A DNA stretch of 64,000 bases, taken from contig NZ_JADPKY010000106.1 in NCBI RefSeq assembly GCF_023074185.1, positions 62,001-126,000 of the forward strand. Reading direction: 5' to 3'. The translations under genes were made by a program, and so were the position numbers. A model generated the notes under the pieces. It saw only the letters and a program-made list of their open reading frames with translations. It made no database searches and was not told where the DNA came from. The DNA is from Bradyrhizobium sp. 132 (lineage in GTDB: Bacteria > Pseudomonadota > Alphaproteobacteria > Rhizobiales > Xanthobacteraceae). Shown here piece after piece: positions 24,323 through 33,421 of this stretch (position 1 is the stretch's first letter; each line of letters starts with the position of its first letter).

Positions 24323-25017
24323 ATGGCATCGCTCCGCGCCTCGCGCGCCCGGACCCGGCGGCAATTCCTGGTCCGCTCCACCTCCAGCCTCGCCGCCGCC
24401 ACGCTCGCAAAGCCACATCTCAGCCGCGCCGCCGATCGTCCGCAGATCGCAGGCGGCATCCAGTCCGGCGACGCCTCGGATGGCTCCGCCGTGATCTGGG
24501 CGCGCGCCGGCCGGCCGGCGCGGATGCAGGTGGAGTGCTCGACCGTCGAGAGCTTCAAGACCATTATTGCGTCAGCTTCGAGCGATGCATTGCCGGATAC
24601 CGACTTCACCTCAAAGCTGCTGCTGAACGATCTGCCCCTCGGGCAGGACATCTTCTATCGTGTGCGCTTCGACGACATCGCGACCGGCATCGCCGGCGAA
24701 AGCCGCATCGGCCATTTCCGCACCGCGCCGGCTGCCGGCCGGTCGATCTCGTTCCTGTGGTCCGGCGACACGCGGGGCAGGGCTGGGGCATCGACACATC
24801 GCGCGGCGGCTATCGCAGCTATCGCACCATGCTCGACAATCGCCCGGACTTCTTCATCCATTCCGGCGATCACATTTACACCGACTGCACGATTCCCTCG
24901 GAGCAGAAGCTGCCGAACGGCGAGACCTGGCGGAATGCCGTGACCGAGGAGAAATCCGAGATCGCGCACACGCTGGCGCAGTTCCGTGGCAAGGCCGTGG
25001 TGGCGCAGCATTCGTAG
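24323..25017 (+). pseudogene. phoD: Broken alkaline phosphatase D (phoD) remnant
   Basis: The first half encodes a PhoD-type phosphodiesterase/phosphatase precursor with a Tat signal (RTRRQFLVRS) and the N-terminal PhoD domain (GGIQSGDASDGSAVIWARAG). Near 24770 the frame shifts: SGDTRG should continue GQGWGIDTSRGG, which is found in another frame through FFIHSGDHIYTD, GETWRN and AHTLAQFRGK, then a stop at 25015. A one-base loss in ACGCGGGGCAG explains the shift. PhoD proteins are about 500 residues, so the C-terminal half is also gone. The metal-binding Asp region survives (HSGDHIY), but no active enzyme can result. Confidence 0.85.
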
Positions 25018-25162
25018 GTCGCTAACCCGATCTTGATTGGCGCTCGTGCGGCTCACACGCTATGTTGTACGTTCCCGCCATCTCTTTTCCATCACCGAAG
25101 AGTCTGCTCACGCGGCATCGCCGCGCGCATCCGGCGGGCTGAAATATCTTAGGAGCCTTTTC

Positions 25163-25981
25163 ATGGACAATCTGAAGACACAGGGCATCAGCATGCCCAA
25201 GCTCGGCCTCGGCACCTTCCGCATGCAGGGCGATACCTGCCGCGCGGCGGTCGAGAGCGCGCTGTCGATCGGCTATCGCCATATCGACACCGCCGAGATG
25301 TACGGCAACGAAGAGCCGATCGGCGCGGCGCTCGCAGCGGCCGGCGTGCAGCGTGGCGAGCTGCATATCACGACCAAGGTCTGGCACGAGAACCTCGCAC
25401 CCGAAGCGATCCGCCGCGCCTTCGACGCCAGCCTGAAAAAACTCCGGCTCGACCACGTCGACCTCTATCTCGTGCACTGGCCGTCCAAGGCCGCGAACTG
25501 GGGTGCTGTGTTCGAGACCTTGATGAAGCTGAAGGAGGAGGGGCGCACGCGAGCGATTGGCGTCGCCAACTTCACCACCGCGCTGCTCAAGATCGCGGTC
25601 GAGGACATCAAGGCGCCGATCGCCTGCAATCAGATCGAATATCACGCGATGCTCGATCAATCGAAGGTGCTGACCTATCTCAACGCCAAGTCGATCCCGC
25701 TGGTTGCGTATTGCCCGTTGGCGCAGGGGCGCGTCGCATCCGATCCGGTGCTGGCCGAGATCGGCGCGAGGCACGACGCGACCGCCGCGCAGGTCGCGCT
25801 GAAATGGCTGCTCGACCAGGATGGCGTCGCCGCGATTCCGAAGGCCTCACGCATCGAGAGCCAACAGGCCAATCTCGACGCGTTGAAGATCACGCTCGAC
25901 GATGCCGACCGCAACAAGATCGCGGCGCTGCCGAAAGACAGCCGCTGCGTCAATCCCGGCTTCGCGCCGGCGTGGGACTAA
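25163..25981 (+). CDS. Aldo/keto reductase (272 aa)
   Basis: NADPH-dependent TIM-barrel oxidoreductase. The tetrad is visible: Asp and Tyr in HIDTAEMYGNE, Lys in ITTKVWHENL, His in YLVHWPSK. NADP-binding C-terminal patterns IPKASRIESQQANLDAL follow. Length and motifs fit AKR5-type 2,5-diketo-D-gluconate reductases, but the physiological aldehyde or ketone is not predictable. The ATG at 25163 has TTAGGAGC upstream; the longer frame from 25037 is rejected. Ended by the terminator at 26011-26035. Confidence 0.92.
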   Translation: MDNLKTQGISMPKLGLGTFRMQGDTCRAAVESALSIGYRHIDTAEMYGNEEPIGAALAAAGVQRGELHITTKVWHENLAPEAIRRAFDASLKKLRLDHVDLYLVHWPSKAANWGAVFETLMKLKEEGRTRAIGVANFTTALLKIAVEDIKAPIACNQIEYHAMLDQSKVLTYLNAKSIPLVAYCPLAQGRVASDPVLAEIGARHDATAAQVALKWLLDQDGVAAIPKASRIESQQANLDALKITLDDADRNKIAALPKDSRCVNPGFAPAWD

Positions 25982-26010
25982 CCTCGCCGAACGTTTCGAA
26001 CACACAAAGC

Positions 26011-26035
26011 AATGGCCCCGTGAGGGGCCATTTCC
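26011..26035. terminator. Bidirectional rho-independent terminator
   Basis: AATGGCCCC / GGGGCCATT around GTGA, then TTTCC. It lies between the convergent aldo/keto reductase and His-rich protein genes and can serve both. Confidence 0.8.
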
Positions 26036-26050
26036 GTATTGCGTTGCGCA

Positions 26051-26275
26051 TTAGTCCCAGTGGCGATGACCGCCACGCTTGATCACGACGACCTTGTCGC
26101 GATGGTGCCAGCCGCGATGCCAGCCGTGATCGCGATGCATGCCGTATTCGGCGCGGGCGCCGTACGGGCCGTGATGATGACCGCGCTTGATCACCACCGT
26201 CTCCGCGCTGGCGAGCGTCGGCAATGCCACCGCGAGCGCACCGATAGCAGCAACCACATAACCAATTTTCTTCAT
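26051..26275 (-). CDS. Small secreted His-rich protein (74 aa)
   Basis: Exported metal-binding candidate. Signal peptide MKKIGYVVAAIGALAVALPT, cleavage near LASAE. The mature 50 residues contain many His (GHHHGPYG, MHRDHGWHRGWHHRDK, GGHRHW) plus basic and aromatic residues, and two copies of VVIKRG flank the His tract. Role in Ni/Zn/Cu binding or sequestration is inference. GGAGGAGG precedes the ATG. A perfect EcfG-type promoter lies at 26306-26330. Confidence 0.75.
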   Translation of the reverse strand: MKKIGYVVAAIGALAVALPTLASAETVVIKRGHHHGPYGARAEYGMHRDHGWHRGWHHRDKVVVIKRGGHRHWD

Positions 26276-26305
26276 GATGTCCTCCTCCAATAGAATGCAA
26301 ATCTA

Positions 26306-26330
26306 AACGGCGCATTCGCGTGAACGTTCC
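26306..26330 (-). promoter_or_regulatory. EcfG-type promoter (perfect consensus) for the His-rich protein gene
   Basis: Minus strand GGAAC, 16 bases, CGTT: exact consensus. The -10 is 31 bases upstream of the ATG at 26275. Confidence 0.7.
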
Positions 26331-26416
26331 GGAGGAATCACAAGAGAATTCTGAACAGCTGTTCAGACAGAAAAGTGTGGAGCAGTTTTTCGAGAGATCA
26401 AGCTCGAGGGTAATAG

Positions 26417-26868
26417 TCAATCGCAGCGTTGCTGTGCCGGTGTTGGCGCGCCTGTCGCGACGTATTTGCCGTCCCTGATCGTGTACTCGCCGTGCTCACT
26501 GCGATTGTAGATCGCGCGCAAGCTATCTTGCTTTGAGAGAGCAGACCGAACTCGCGCGTCTGATGCAGCGAGGGGAAGTACACCATCACATTGAGCAGGC
26601 CCTCGGCGCCGACCGTGGCGGACACCACTTCGTTCTCGTCCTTGGCTTCGCCGAAATTGCGCCGGTACATCACCCTTCCGTCCTTCCGGATCTCGTAAGT
26701 CAGCGCCGCGCCCTTGTCGCGGTCAGGGCGAGCCGCGCAATCGACCGCCCAGGAGCCGAGCAGGCCCCATTGCTCGACCGTCGCCGCAAGCGTCTCGGCG
26801 CCGGCCGCTGGCGTGAATGCAAGCCACAGCAGCGCCGCCGTGATCCAGCGGCTCGGACAACGCGTCAT
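26417..26868 (-). pseudogene. Frameshifted secreted protein gene
   Basis: From the ATG at 26868 the protein has a signal peptide (MTRCPSRWITAALLWLAFTP, cleavage near AAGAE) and a domain with WGLLGSWAVDC, YRRNFGEAKDENEVVSATV and TREFGLL. The frame then breaks near 26530-26541. Its natural continuation is in another frame: QDSLRAIYNRSEHGEYTIRD, then KYVATGAPTPAQQRCD and a stop at 26417. I recognise this layout from Bradyrhizobium secreted proteins of unknown function ending in PTPxQxRC. The change is one base lost or two gained; a sequencing error is possible. Confidence 0.72.
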
Positions 26869-27035
26869 GTCCTGAAAAGCCCCACTTCCAATAATGCCAA
26901 AGTGTAGCATCCTGCTCGTATCGGTCCACGGCAGCCGCCATTCGCGCGCGAATTTGATCCGCGTCGATGAGGCCGGCTGCTTCCGGGGGAGGATGGCGCG
27001 GCCTCCGCGATCCACGGCAGCCAGCCCCAGGTGGC

Positions 27036-28268
27036 TCAGGGCCGCTTCTCCACATTGGCGCTGCGGGCCGGCACGCCGAACTCCTTGCGGCACACTTCGG
27101 CCAGCACGGCGACGCCTTCGCGGATCTGCTGATGCGAAGGGCTCGCGAAGCACAGCCGCAGCCGCGAGCTGGAATGGCTTTTGTCGGTCGACCATTCCGG
27201 CCCTGGATTGATCGATACGCCGGCCGCGAGTGCGGCCTGATACAGTTTTAGCGTATCGACCTGATGGGGCAGCTTCACCCACAGGAAGATGCCGCCCTTC
27301 GGCTCCTCGAATTCGGCTGTCGTCCCGAATTGCTCGTTGAGGGCTTCCATCAGCGTATCGAGCTTGGTGCGCAGCGCCTTTGTCAGCGCCGGGACGTGGG
27401 TCGAAAAATGTGGCTTGCAGTAGGCGGCGAGCACCATCTGCTCCAGTGCGCCGGAGCCGGCGTCCGTCTTCAGCGCCAGCATCCGCGACATCACATCCCA
27501 TGGCGCAACGATGAAGCCGACGCGCAGCGCCGGCGCAATCGACTTCGAGAACGAGCCGATATGGATCACGCCGCCGTTCGGGCTCATCGCATAGATCGCC
27601 GGCGGCCGCTGTCCTGACCAGACCAGATCGGCGTAGCAATCGTCCTCGAATACAGGCACGCGGTATTCTGCCGATAGCCGCAACAACTCCGCGCGGCGGC
27701 CCTCCGGCATGATGCTGCCGGTCGGGTTCTGTACCGTCGGAATGGTGTAGATGTATTTTGGCCGGATGCCGCGGCTCTTGAGGTCTGCCAGGGTCGTGGC
27801 CAGCACGTCCATGCGCATGCCGTCCTTGTCGAGGGGGATGCCTGTTACGTTGACCCCGAGCCGTGCCAGGCGGGTCAGCGAGCCCTGATAGCTGTCCTGC
27901 TCAAAGATCACGGTGTCGCCGCGCGTCAGCAGGGTCGCGTTGACGAGATCGAGCGCCTGCAGCGAGCCGGAGACGATCATGAGATCGTCGACCGTGCAGC
28001 TGATGCCGGCATCGCGCTTGAGTTTTGCGACGAGAAATTCGCGCAGGGGCAAATAACCCTGCGGGCCATGCGCCAGGCCATAAGTGGAAAGGGATCGGCC
28101 CTCGCTCCGAAGTACAGTGTTGGCAGCCTCGACCAAATCGTCGAGCGGCACCTGCTCGGAATCGTTGTTGCCGCCAACGAAGCTGTATTTGGCAAGGCCC
28201 GTCCAGCGCGCGGAAGGGGCCGGCAGCCCTGCGGGAAACAGGGGCGCGAAATCGAAGCTGGAGGTCAT
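27036..28268 (-). CDS. PLP-dependent aminotransferase, class I/II (410 aa)
   Basis: Fold-type I aminotransferase resembling 2-aminoadipate/aromatic and MocR-domain aminotransferases, without a DNA-binding domain. Motifs: YGLAHGPQGYLPLREFL at the N-terminus, TIPTVQNPTG (the Asn contacting PLP), FEDDCYADLVW (Asp to pyridine N) and GSFSKSIAPALRVGF (Schiff-base Lys). The C-terminal Arg that grips the substrate carboxylate is in SSSRLRLCFA. Substrate unknown. The 168 bases between it and the frameshifted gene hold nothing I can support. Confidence 0.9.
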   Translation of the reverse strand: MTSSFDFAPLFPAGLPAPSARWTGLAKYSFVGGNNDSEQVPLDDLVEAANTVLRSEGRSLSTYGLAHGPQGYLPLREFLVAKLKRDAGISCTVDDLMIVSGSLQALDLVNATLLTRGDTVIFEQDSYQGSLTRLARLGVNVTGIPLDKDGMRMDVLATTLADLKSRGIRPKYIYTIPTVQNPTGSIMPEGRRAELLRLSAEYRVPVFEDDCYADLVWSGQRPPAIYAMSPNGGVIHIGSFSKSIAPALRVGFIVAPWDVMSRMLALKTDAGSGALEQMVLAAYCKPHFSTHVPALTKALRTKLDTLMEALNEQFGTTAEFEEPKGGIFLWVKLPHQVDTLKLYQAALAAGVSINPGPEWSTDKSHSSSRLRLCFASPSHQQIREGVAVLAEVCRKEFGVPARSANVEKRP

Positions 28269-28332
28269 GGGGCGTTCCTCGTTCTATTCTTGTCAGGCTG
28301 CCGGCTTTGCGCCGGTCAGTCGTGTTTCTTGC

Positions 28333-28860
28333 TTACTTCTTGCCGACGGTCCGGGTTGGACGGCCCTGGCTAATGAAGGCGTAATGCGCATTGGCGACGC
28401 CGCCAACCATCAAGGCCTCGACAACAGGCTCGGCGATCTCGCTTGTTGCGGCCCAGTCGACGAGGAAATTGGCTCCGGTCCCGCCGCGCACGTCGTCGGT
28501 CGGAACGAAGATCGAGACGGTGGCGAGCGGTTTGAGCGCGACCGGCGCCTTCAGATAGCTCTCGACCTGCTTGCCTGCGGTGTCGAAATAGGCAATGCGC
28601 TTGACCACCAGCGCCTGGGTCTCCGAGGCGTTGTGGATGCTTAGCGTCACCGAAAAATCAACGCGCAGCTTGCCCTGGCTCATTGCCACGCTGGAATAGG
28701 CCGGCACGTAGAAGCCGCCGGAGACGGCGGGCTCCTCCTTCGGCGTGGCGGTGAGCGAATCGGCAGAACTCTGCTCGGTATTGACTTTGGGCTGGGCAAG
28801 CGCGGGCGGGGCGAACGCGAGCGGACATAACAGCATTGCAACGGCGAGCCTCATCCGCAT
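28333..28860 (-). CDS. DUF3124 secreted protein (175 aa)
   Basis: Exported beta-rich protein of unknown function. The ATG at 28860 gives a signal peptide (MRMRLAVAMLLCPLAFAPPA, cleavage near LAQPK). The DUF3124 core covers residues 50-165: YVPAYSSVAMSQGK, VTLSIHNASETQALVVK, AYFDTAGKQVESYL and FLVDWAATSEIAEPVVEALM (each visible in order). A second ATG at 28854 is possible. It diverges from the Kef-type antiporter gene, with 67 bases between them. Confidence 0.85.
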   Translation of the reverse strand: MRMRLAVAMLLCPLAFAPPALAQPKVNTEQSSADSLTATPKEEPAVSGGFYVPAYSSVAMSQGKLRVDFSVTLSIHNASETQALVVKRIAYFDTAGKQVESYLKAPVALKPLATVSIFVPTDDVRGGTGANFLVDWAATSEIAEPVVEALMVGGVANAHYAFISQGRPTRTVGKK

Positions 28861-28927
28861 GTGACGAATTGCTCGCTTGCCGCGCCGCACTCGATCATTA
28901 GGGTGCGGCAGAACGGACCAATCTGGC

Positions 28928-30658
28928 ATGCACGAGCTCATTCGCGACATCACTCTCTGTATCCTGTTTGCCTGGATGCTGGGCCTGCTTGCCCACTTCT
29001 CCAGGCAGCCGCTGATCCTGGCCTACCTTATCGCCGGCTTCTGCATAGGTCCATTCGGCGCCGGCTGGGTCAAGTCGCAGGAATCGATCAGCGTCATCTC
29101 TGAGCTCGGCCTGATCTTCATGCTGTTCATGATCGGCCTGGAGATCGACCTGAAGAAGATCGTGCGGGCGGGAAAGGTGATCCTGTTCGCGGCGGGCGGC
29201 CAGCTCATCGGCGGCTGTCTGCTCGGGGTGCTGTTCTTCGCCGGCATCGGCCTGTCGCTCGGCGGGGGGCAGTTCGATGCGGTTTATCTCTGCGTCGCCT
29301 GCGCGCTGTCGAGCACCGTCATCATCGTCAAGGTGCTCTACGAGAAACGCGAGCTCGACACGCTGCCCGGCCGCATCACGCTCGGCGTGCTGGTGCTCCA
29401 GGACATCTTCGCCATCCTGTTCCTGGCGGTGCAGCCGAGCCTTGCCAATCTGGAAGTCAGCGTCATCCTGCTCTCGATCGGCCGCGTCGCGGTGCTGGTC
29501 GCCGCCGCGCTGCTGGTCAGCCGCTACGTGCTGCCGCGCCTGTTTCACCAGATCGCCCGCCGCCCCGAGCTGATCCTGCTCGGCGCGCTCGCCTGGTGCT
29601 TCCTGGTCGCCGAGACCGCCGAGCGGCTGTCGCTGTCGCGCGAGATGGGCGCCCTGATCGCCGGCGTCTCGCTCTCGACCTTTCCTTATGCGCTCGACGT
29701 CACGGCCAAGGTCACCACGCTGCGGGACTTCTTCATCACGCTGTTCTTCGTCGCTCTCGGCATGACCATTCCCGTGCCCGGCCTCTCCGTGATCGGCCTT
29801 GCCTTGCTGATCGCGGTGTTCACGGTGGCGAGCCGCCTCGTCACCACTTTCGCCCCGCTGTATCTGATGAAGCAGGGCTTGCGCGCCAGCCTGTTGCCGG
29901 CCCTGAACCTCGCGCAAATCTCCGAGTTCTCGCTGGTGGTGATCCAGACCGGCGTCGCCGACCACCACATCGCAGCCGAGACGGCGAATGCGGCCTCTTT
30001 CGCCTTCGTGGTGCTGGCCGTGGTCTCGACCTTCGCGATGACCCGCAGCGACGAGATCACGCGCTGGGCGATCGGGCCCCTGAAGCGGATCGGCCTGCGC
30101 GACCTCGACCATGGCAACGGCCACGGCGAGGAGGGCCACGAGGGCGGTCATGGCGAAGCCCGCCGCATCGTCATCCTCGGCTTTTTCCGTGCGGCGAGCG
30201 CGCTGCTGGCCGAGATCGAGCGGCAGGCGCCGGTGCTGCTGGAGCAGATCACCGTGGTCGACTTCAACCCCAATGTGTACCAGACCCTGCTTTCGCGCGG
30301 CCTGCACGTGATTTATGGCGACATCAGCAGCGCCGATACGCTGCTCCATGCCGGGATCGGCAAGTCCGAGATGATCATCCTCAGCGTGCCGGATTCGCTG
30401 CTCAAGGGCGCTACCAACGAGAAGCTGGTTCGCCACGTCCGTGCGCTCAACCCGACCGCCCTGATCGTGGCGAGCGCCGATCTGCTGGCCGATGTCGGCG
30501 AGCTCTACGAGGCCGGCGCCAGCTACGTCACCGTGACCCGGCTCAGCGATGCCCACGAGCTGTTCACCGTGATCGAGGCCGCCCAGGCCGGGCTTCTGGC
30601 CGACAAACGTGCCGAGCTCGATCAGCGCCTCGGCGAGCGGCGCGAAGTGCTGCCCTGA
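28928..30658 (+). CDS. CPA2 cation:proton antiporter with TrkA-N domain (Kef/YbaL type, 576 aa)
   Basis: Inner-membrane monovalent cation/proton antiporter. Residues 1-390 have about 12 TM segments with the CPA2 signatures LGLIFMLFMIGLEIDL and ALSSTVIIVKVLYEKRE. After a His/Gly-rich linker (GNGHGEEGHEGGHGE) a TrkA-N Rossmann domain follows (RRIVILGFFRAASALLAEIE, then VYGDI-type ISSADTLLHAGI). The nucleotide motif is GFFRAAS rather than GxGxxG, so ligand gating may be altered. The ATG at 28928 is chosen because it starts just before the first TM segment. Confidence 0.9.
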   Translation: MHELIRDITLCILFAWMLGLLAHFSRQPLILAYLIAGFCIGPFGAGWVKSQESISVISELGLIFMLFMIGLEIDLKKIVRAGKVILFAAGGQLIGGCLLGVLFFAGIGLSLGGGQFDAVYLCVACALSSTVIIVKVLYEKRELDTLPGRITLGVLVLQDIFAILFLAVQPSLANLEVSVILLSIGRVAVLVAAALLVSRYVLPRLFHQIARRPELILLGALAWCFLVAETAERLSLSREMGALIAGVSLSTFPYALDVTAKVTTLRDFFITLFFVALGMTIPVPGLSVIGLALLIAVFTVASRLVTTFAPLYLMKQGLRASLLPALNLAQISEFSLVVIQTGVADHHIAAETANAASFAFVVLAVVSTFAMTRSDEITRWAIGPLKRIGLRDLDHGNGHGEEGHEGGHGEARRIVILGFFRAASALLAEIERQAPVLLEQITVVDFNPNVYQTLLSRGLHVIYGDISSADTLLHAGIGKSEMIILSVPDSLLKGATNEKLVRHVRALNPTALIVASADLLADVGELYEAGASYVTVTRLSDAHELFTVIEAAQAGLLADKRAELDQRLGERREVLP

Positions 30659-30835
30659 CAGTGCCTGGCGGCCTTCTTCCCGGGAGCATTTCTTGCTAAA
30701 TCCCCGGTATCTTCGGTGCAAGCCTGAAACCCTTTGATCGGCCCGCCACCCGGAATATGCGGTTGCGTCCAGGACACTAGCGCCCCGGCCCAAGTCCGGC
30801 TAAGCCTCCGGGCTATAACCGATAGAGATTGGGAA

Positions 30836-31912
30836 ATGCCCGATAACGTTCAGGAAGTCTTGCAGGCCTTTGCCCGCGGTGAGCTCGTGGTCGTCACCGA
30901 CGACGATGACCGCGAGGGCGAGGGCGATCTGATCGTCGCCGCCTCGCTCTGCACCTCCGAGAAGATGGCGTTCATCATCCGCCACACCTCCGGCATCGTT
31001 TGCGCGCCGATCACCACCGAAGATGCGCGCCGCCTGCGGCTCGATCCGATGGTGGCCCACAACGATTCCGCGCACACCACCGCATTCACGGTCTCGATCG
31101 ACTACAAGCCCGACGGCGGCACCGGCATCTCGGCCGAAGAGCGCGCCTCGTGCTGCCGCGCGCTGTCCAATCCCAACGCCGGCGCCAACGATTTCGCCCG
31201 TCCCGGCCACATCTTCCCGCTGATTGCCAAGGATGGCGGCGTGCTCCTGCGCTCCGGCCATACCGAGGCCGCAGTCGATCTGTGCAAGCTCTCCGGCCTG
31301 CCACCGGTCGGCGTCATCAGCGAGTTGATGAACGACGACGGCAGCGTGATGAAGGGCGAGCAGGTCGCCCGCTTTGCCGCCGAGCACAAGCTCAAGCACG
31401 TCACCATCGCCGACATGATCGCCTACCGCCAGGTGCGCGAGAAGCTGATCGAGCGGGTCTCGACCTTCGTCACCGAGAGCCCTATCGGGCCGCTTCAGGG
31501 CTATGCCTACCGCTCGCCGTTCGATTCCATCGCCCACGTCGCCTTCGTCTACAACGGCGTCGGCGACGGCAAGAACGTCCTGACGCGCTTCCACAAGCCG
31601 AACATCGTCAAGGACATCTTCACCGGACACAAACGCATGGCGGTGGTGCTCGAGCACTTCAAGAAATCCGGCCGTGGCGTGCTAGTCTATCTGCGCGACG
31701 GCGCGGCCGGTGTCCCCGTGGCGCCGCTGCCCGATGAGAGCGCGACCGAGGCTGACCGCAACCGCCAGTGGCGCGAAGTCGGCGTCGGCGCGCAGATCCT
31801 GCGCGATCTCGGCGTCACCTCGATCCGGCATCTCACCTCTTCGGTGCACGACTACAAGGGGCTGTCGGGCTTCGGTATCGAGATCGTCGCTAACGAGCAG
31901 CTCGAAAGCTAG
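30836..31912 (+). CDS. ribB: 3,4-dihydroxy-2-butanone-4-phosphate synthase with degenerate GCHII-like half (358 aa)
   Basis: Makes the four-carbon precursor of riboflavin from ribulose 5-phosphate. Residues 1-205 are a complete RibB domain: DDDDREGEGDLIVAA (metal-binding acidic loop), HNDSAHTTAFTVSID, RPGHIFPL and RSGHTEAAVDL. Residues 210-358 resemble the GTP cyclohydrolase II fold of RibBA but have none of the three zinc-ligand Cys of active enzymes, so GTP hydrolysis is not expected. The ATG at 30836 starts at the conserved N-terminus. No FMN riboswitch signature is visible in the 177-base leader. Confidence 0.9.
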   Translation: MPDNVQEVLQAFARGELVVVTDDDDREGEGDLIVAASLCTSEKMAFIIRHTSGIVCAPITTEDARRLRLDPMVAHNDSAHTTAFTVSIDYKPDGGTGISAEERASCCRALSNPNAGANDFARPGHIFPLIAKDGGVLLRSGHTEAAVDLCKLSGLPPVGVISELMNDDGSVMKGEQVARFAAEHKLKHVTIADMIAYRQVREKLIERVSTFVTESPIGPLQGYAYRSPFDSIAHVAFVYNGVGDGKNVLTRFHKPNIVKDIFTGHKRMAVVLEHFKKSGRGVLVYLRDGAAGVPVAPLPDESATEADRNRQWREVGVGAQILRDLGVTSIRHLTSSVHDYKGLSGFGIEIVANEQLES

Positions 31913-31916
31913 CGCT

Positions 31917-31953
31917 GTCATTCCGGGCGCGCGACGCGCGTCCCCGGGATCCA
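31917..31953. repeat. REP-like palindromic element
   Basis: Begins TGTCATTCCGGG and contains GCGCGC-type inverted repeats before CCCCGGGAT. The same opening TGTCATTCCGG occurs at 35320 and a degenerate copy near 53427. Such intergenic palindromes are common in Bradyrhizobium. It may double as the ribB terminator. Confidence 0.6.
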
Positions 31954-32048
31954 CGCAGGCCCATACATCTGCAACGCAATTGCACTTGTTGCCGCGGCGC
32001 TTTACTTTGTCGGGCAAATTTTGACGGAACCAGACGAAAGGACGTTTC

Positions 32049-33263
<1,215 letters not shown>

Positions 33264-33289
33264 GCAGACGTCTCGGCGTGGAATTGCGT

Positions 33290-33400
33290 CGTGGCCGGGC
33301 AGAAGCGCGAAGCGCGTCTTCGCGCTAGACGTCCCGGCCATCCACGTCTTAGACCACGCGAAGAACGTGGATGCCGGGCACAAGCCCGGGCAAGACGAAG
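33290..33400. repeat. REP-like intergenic palindromes (two stems)
   Basis: Two hairpins in tandem: CCGGG...CCCGG around AGCGCGAAGCGCG-type sequence, then CGTGGATGCCGGGC...GCCCGGGC. They fill the gap between gcdH and the MBL gene and resemble Bradyrhizobium intergenic repeats. Confidence 0.5.
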
Positions 33401-33421
33401 TCAGCAAGGTATGAGCAAGCC

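Noticed and set aside
26870..27035. Short readings with DADQIRARMAAAVDRYEQD in the gap before the aminotransferase
   Set aside because: Looks protein-like but has no start, ribosome site or recognised family; too little to call a gene remnant.
28898..30793. 631-codon minus-strand ORF
   Set aside because: Antisense shadow of the Kef-type antiporter; no recognisable domain.
30659..30835. FMN riboswitch before ribB
   Set aside because: The conserved RFN core elements are absent from the 177-base leader.
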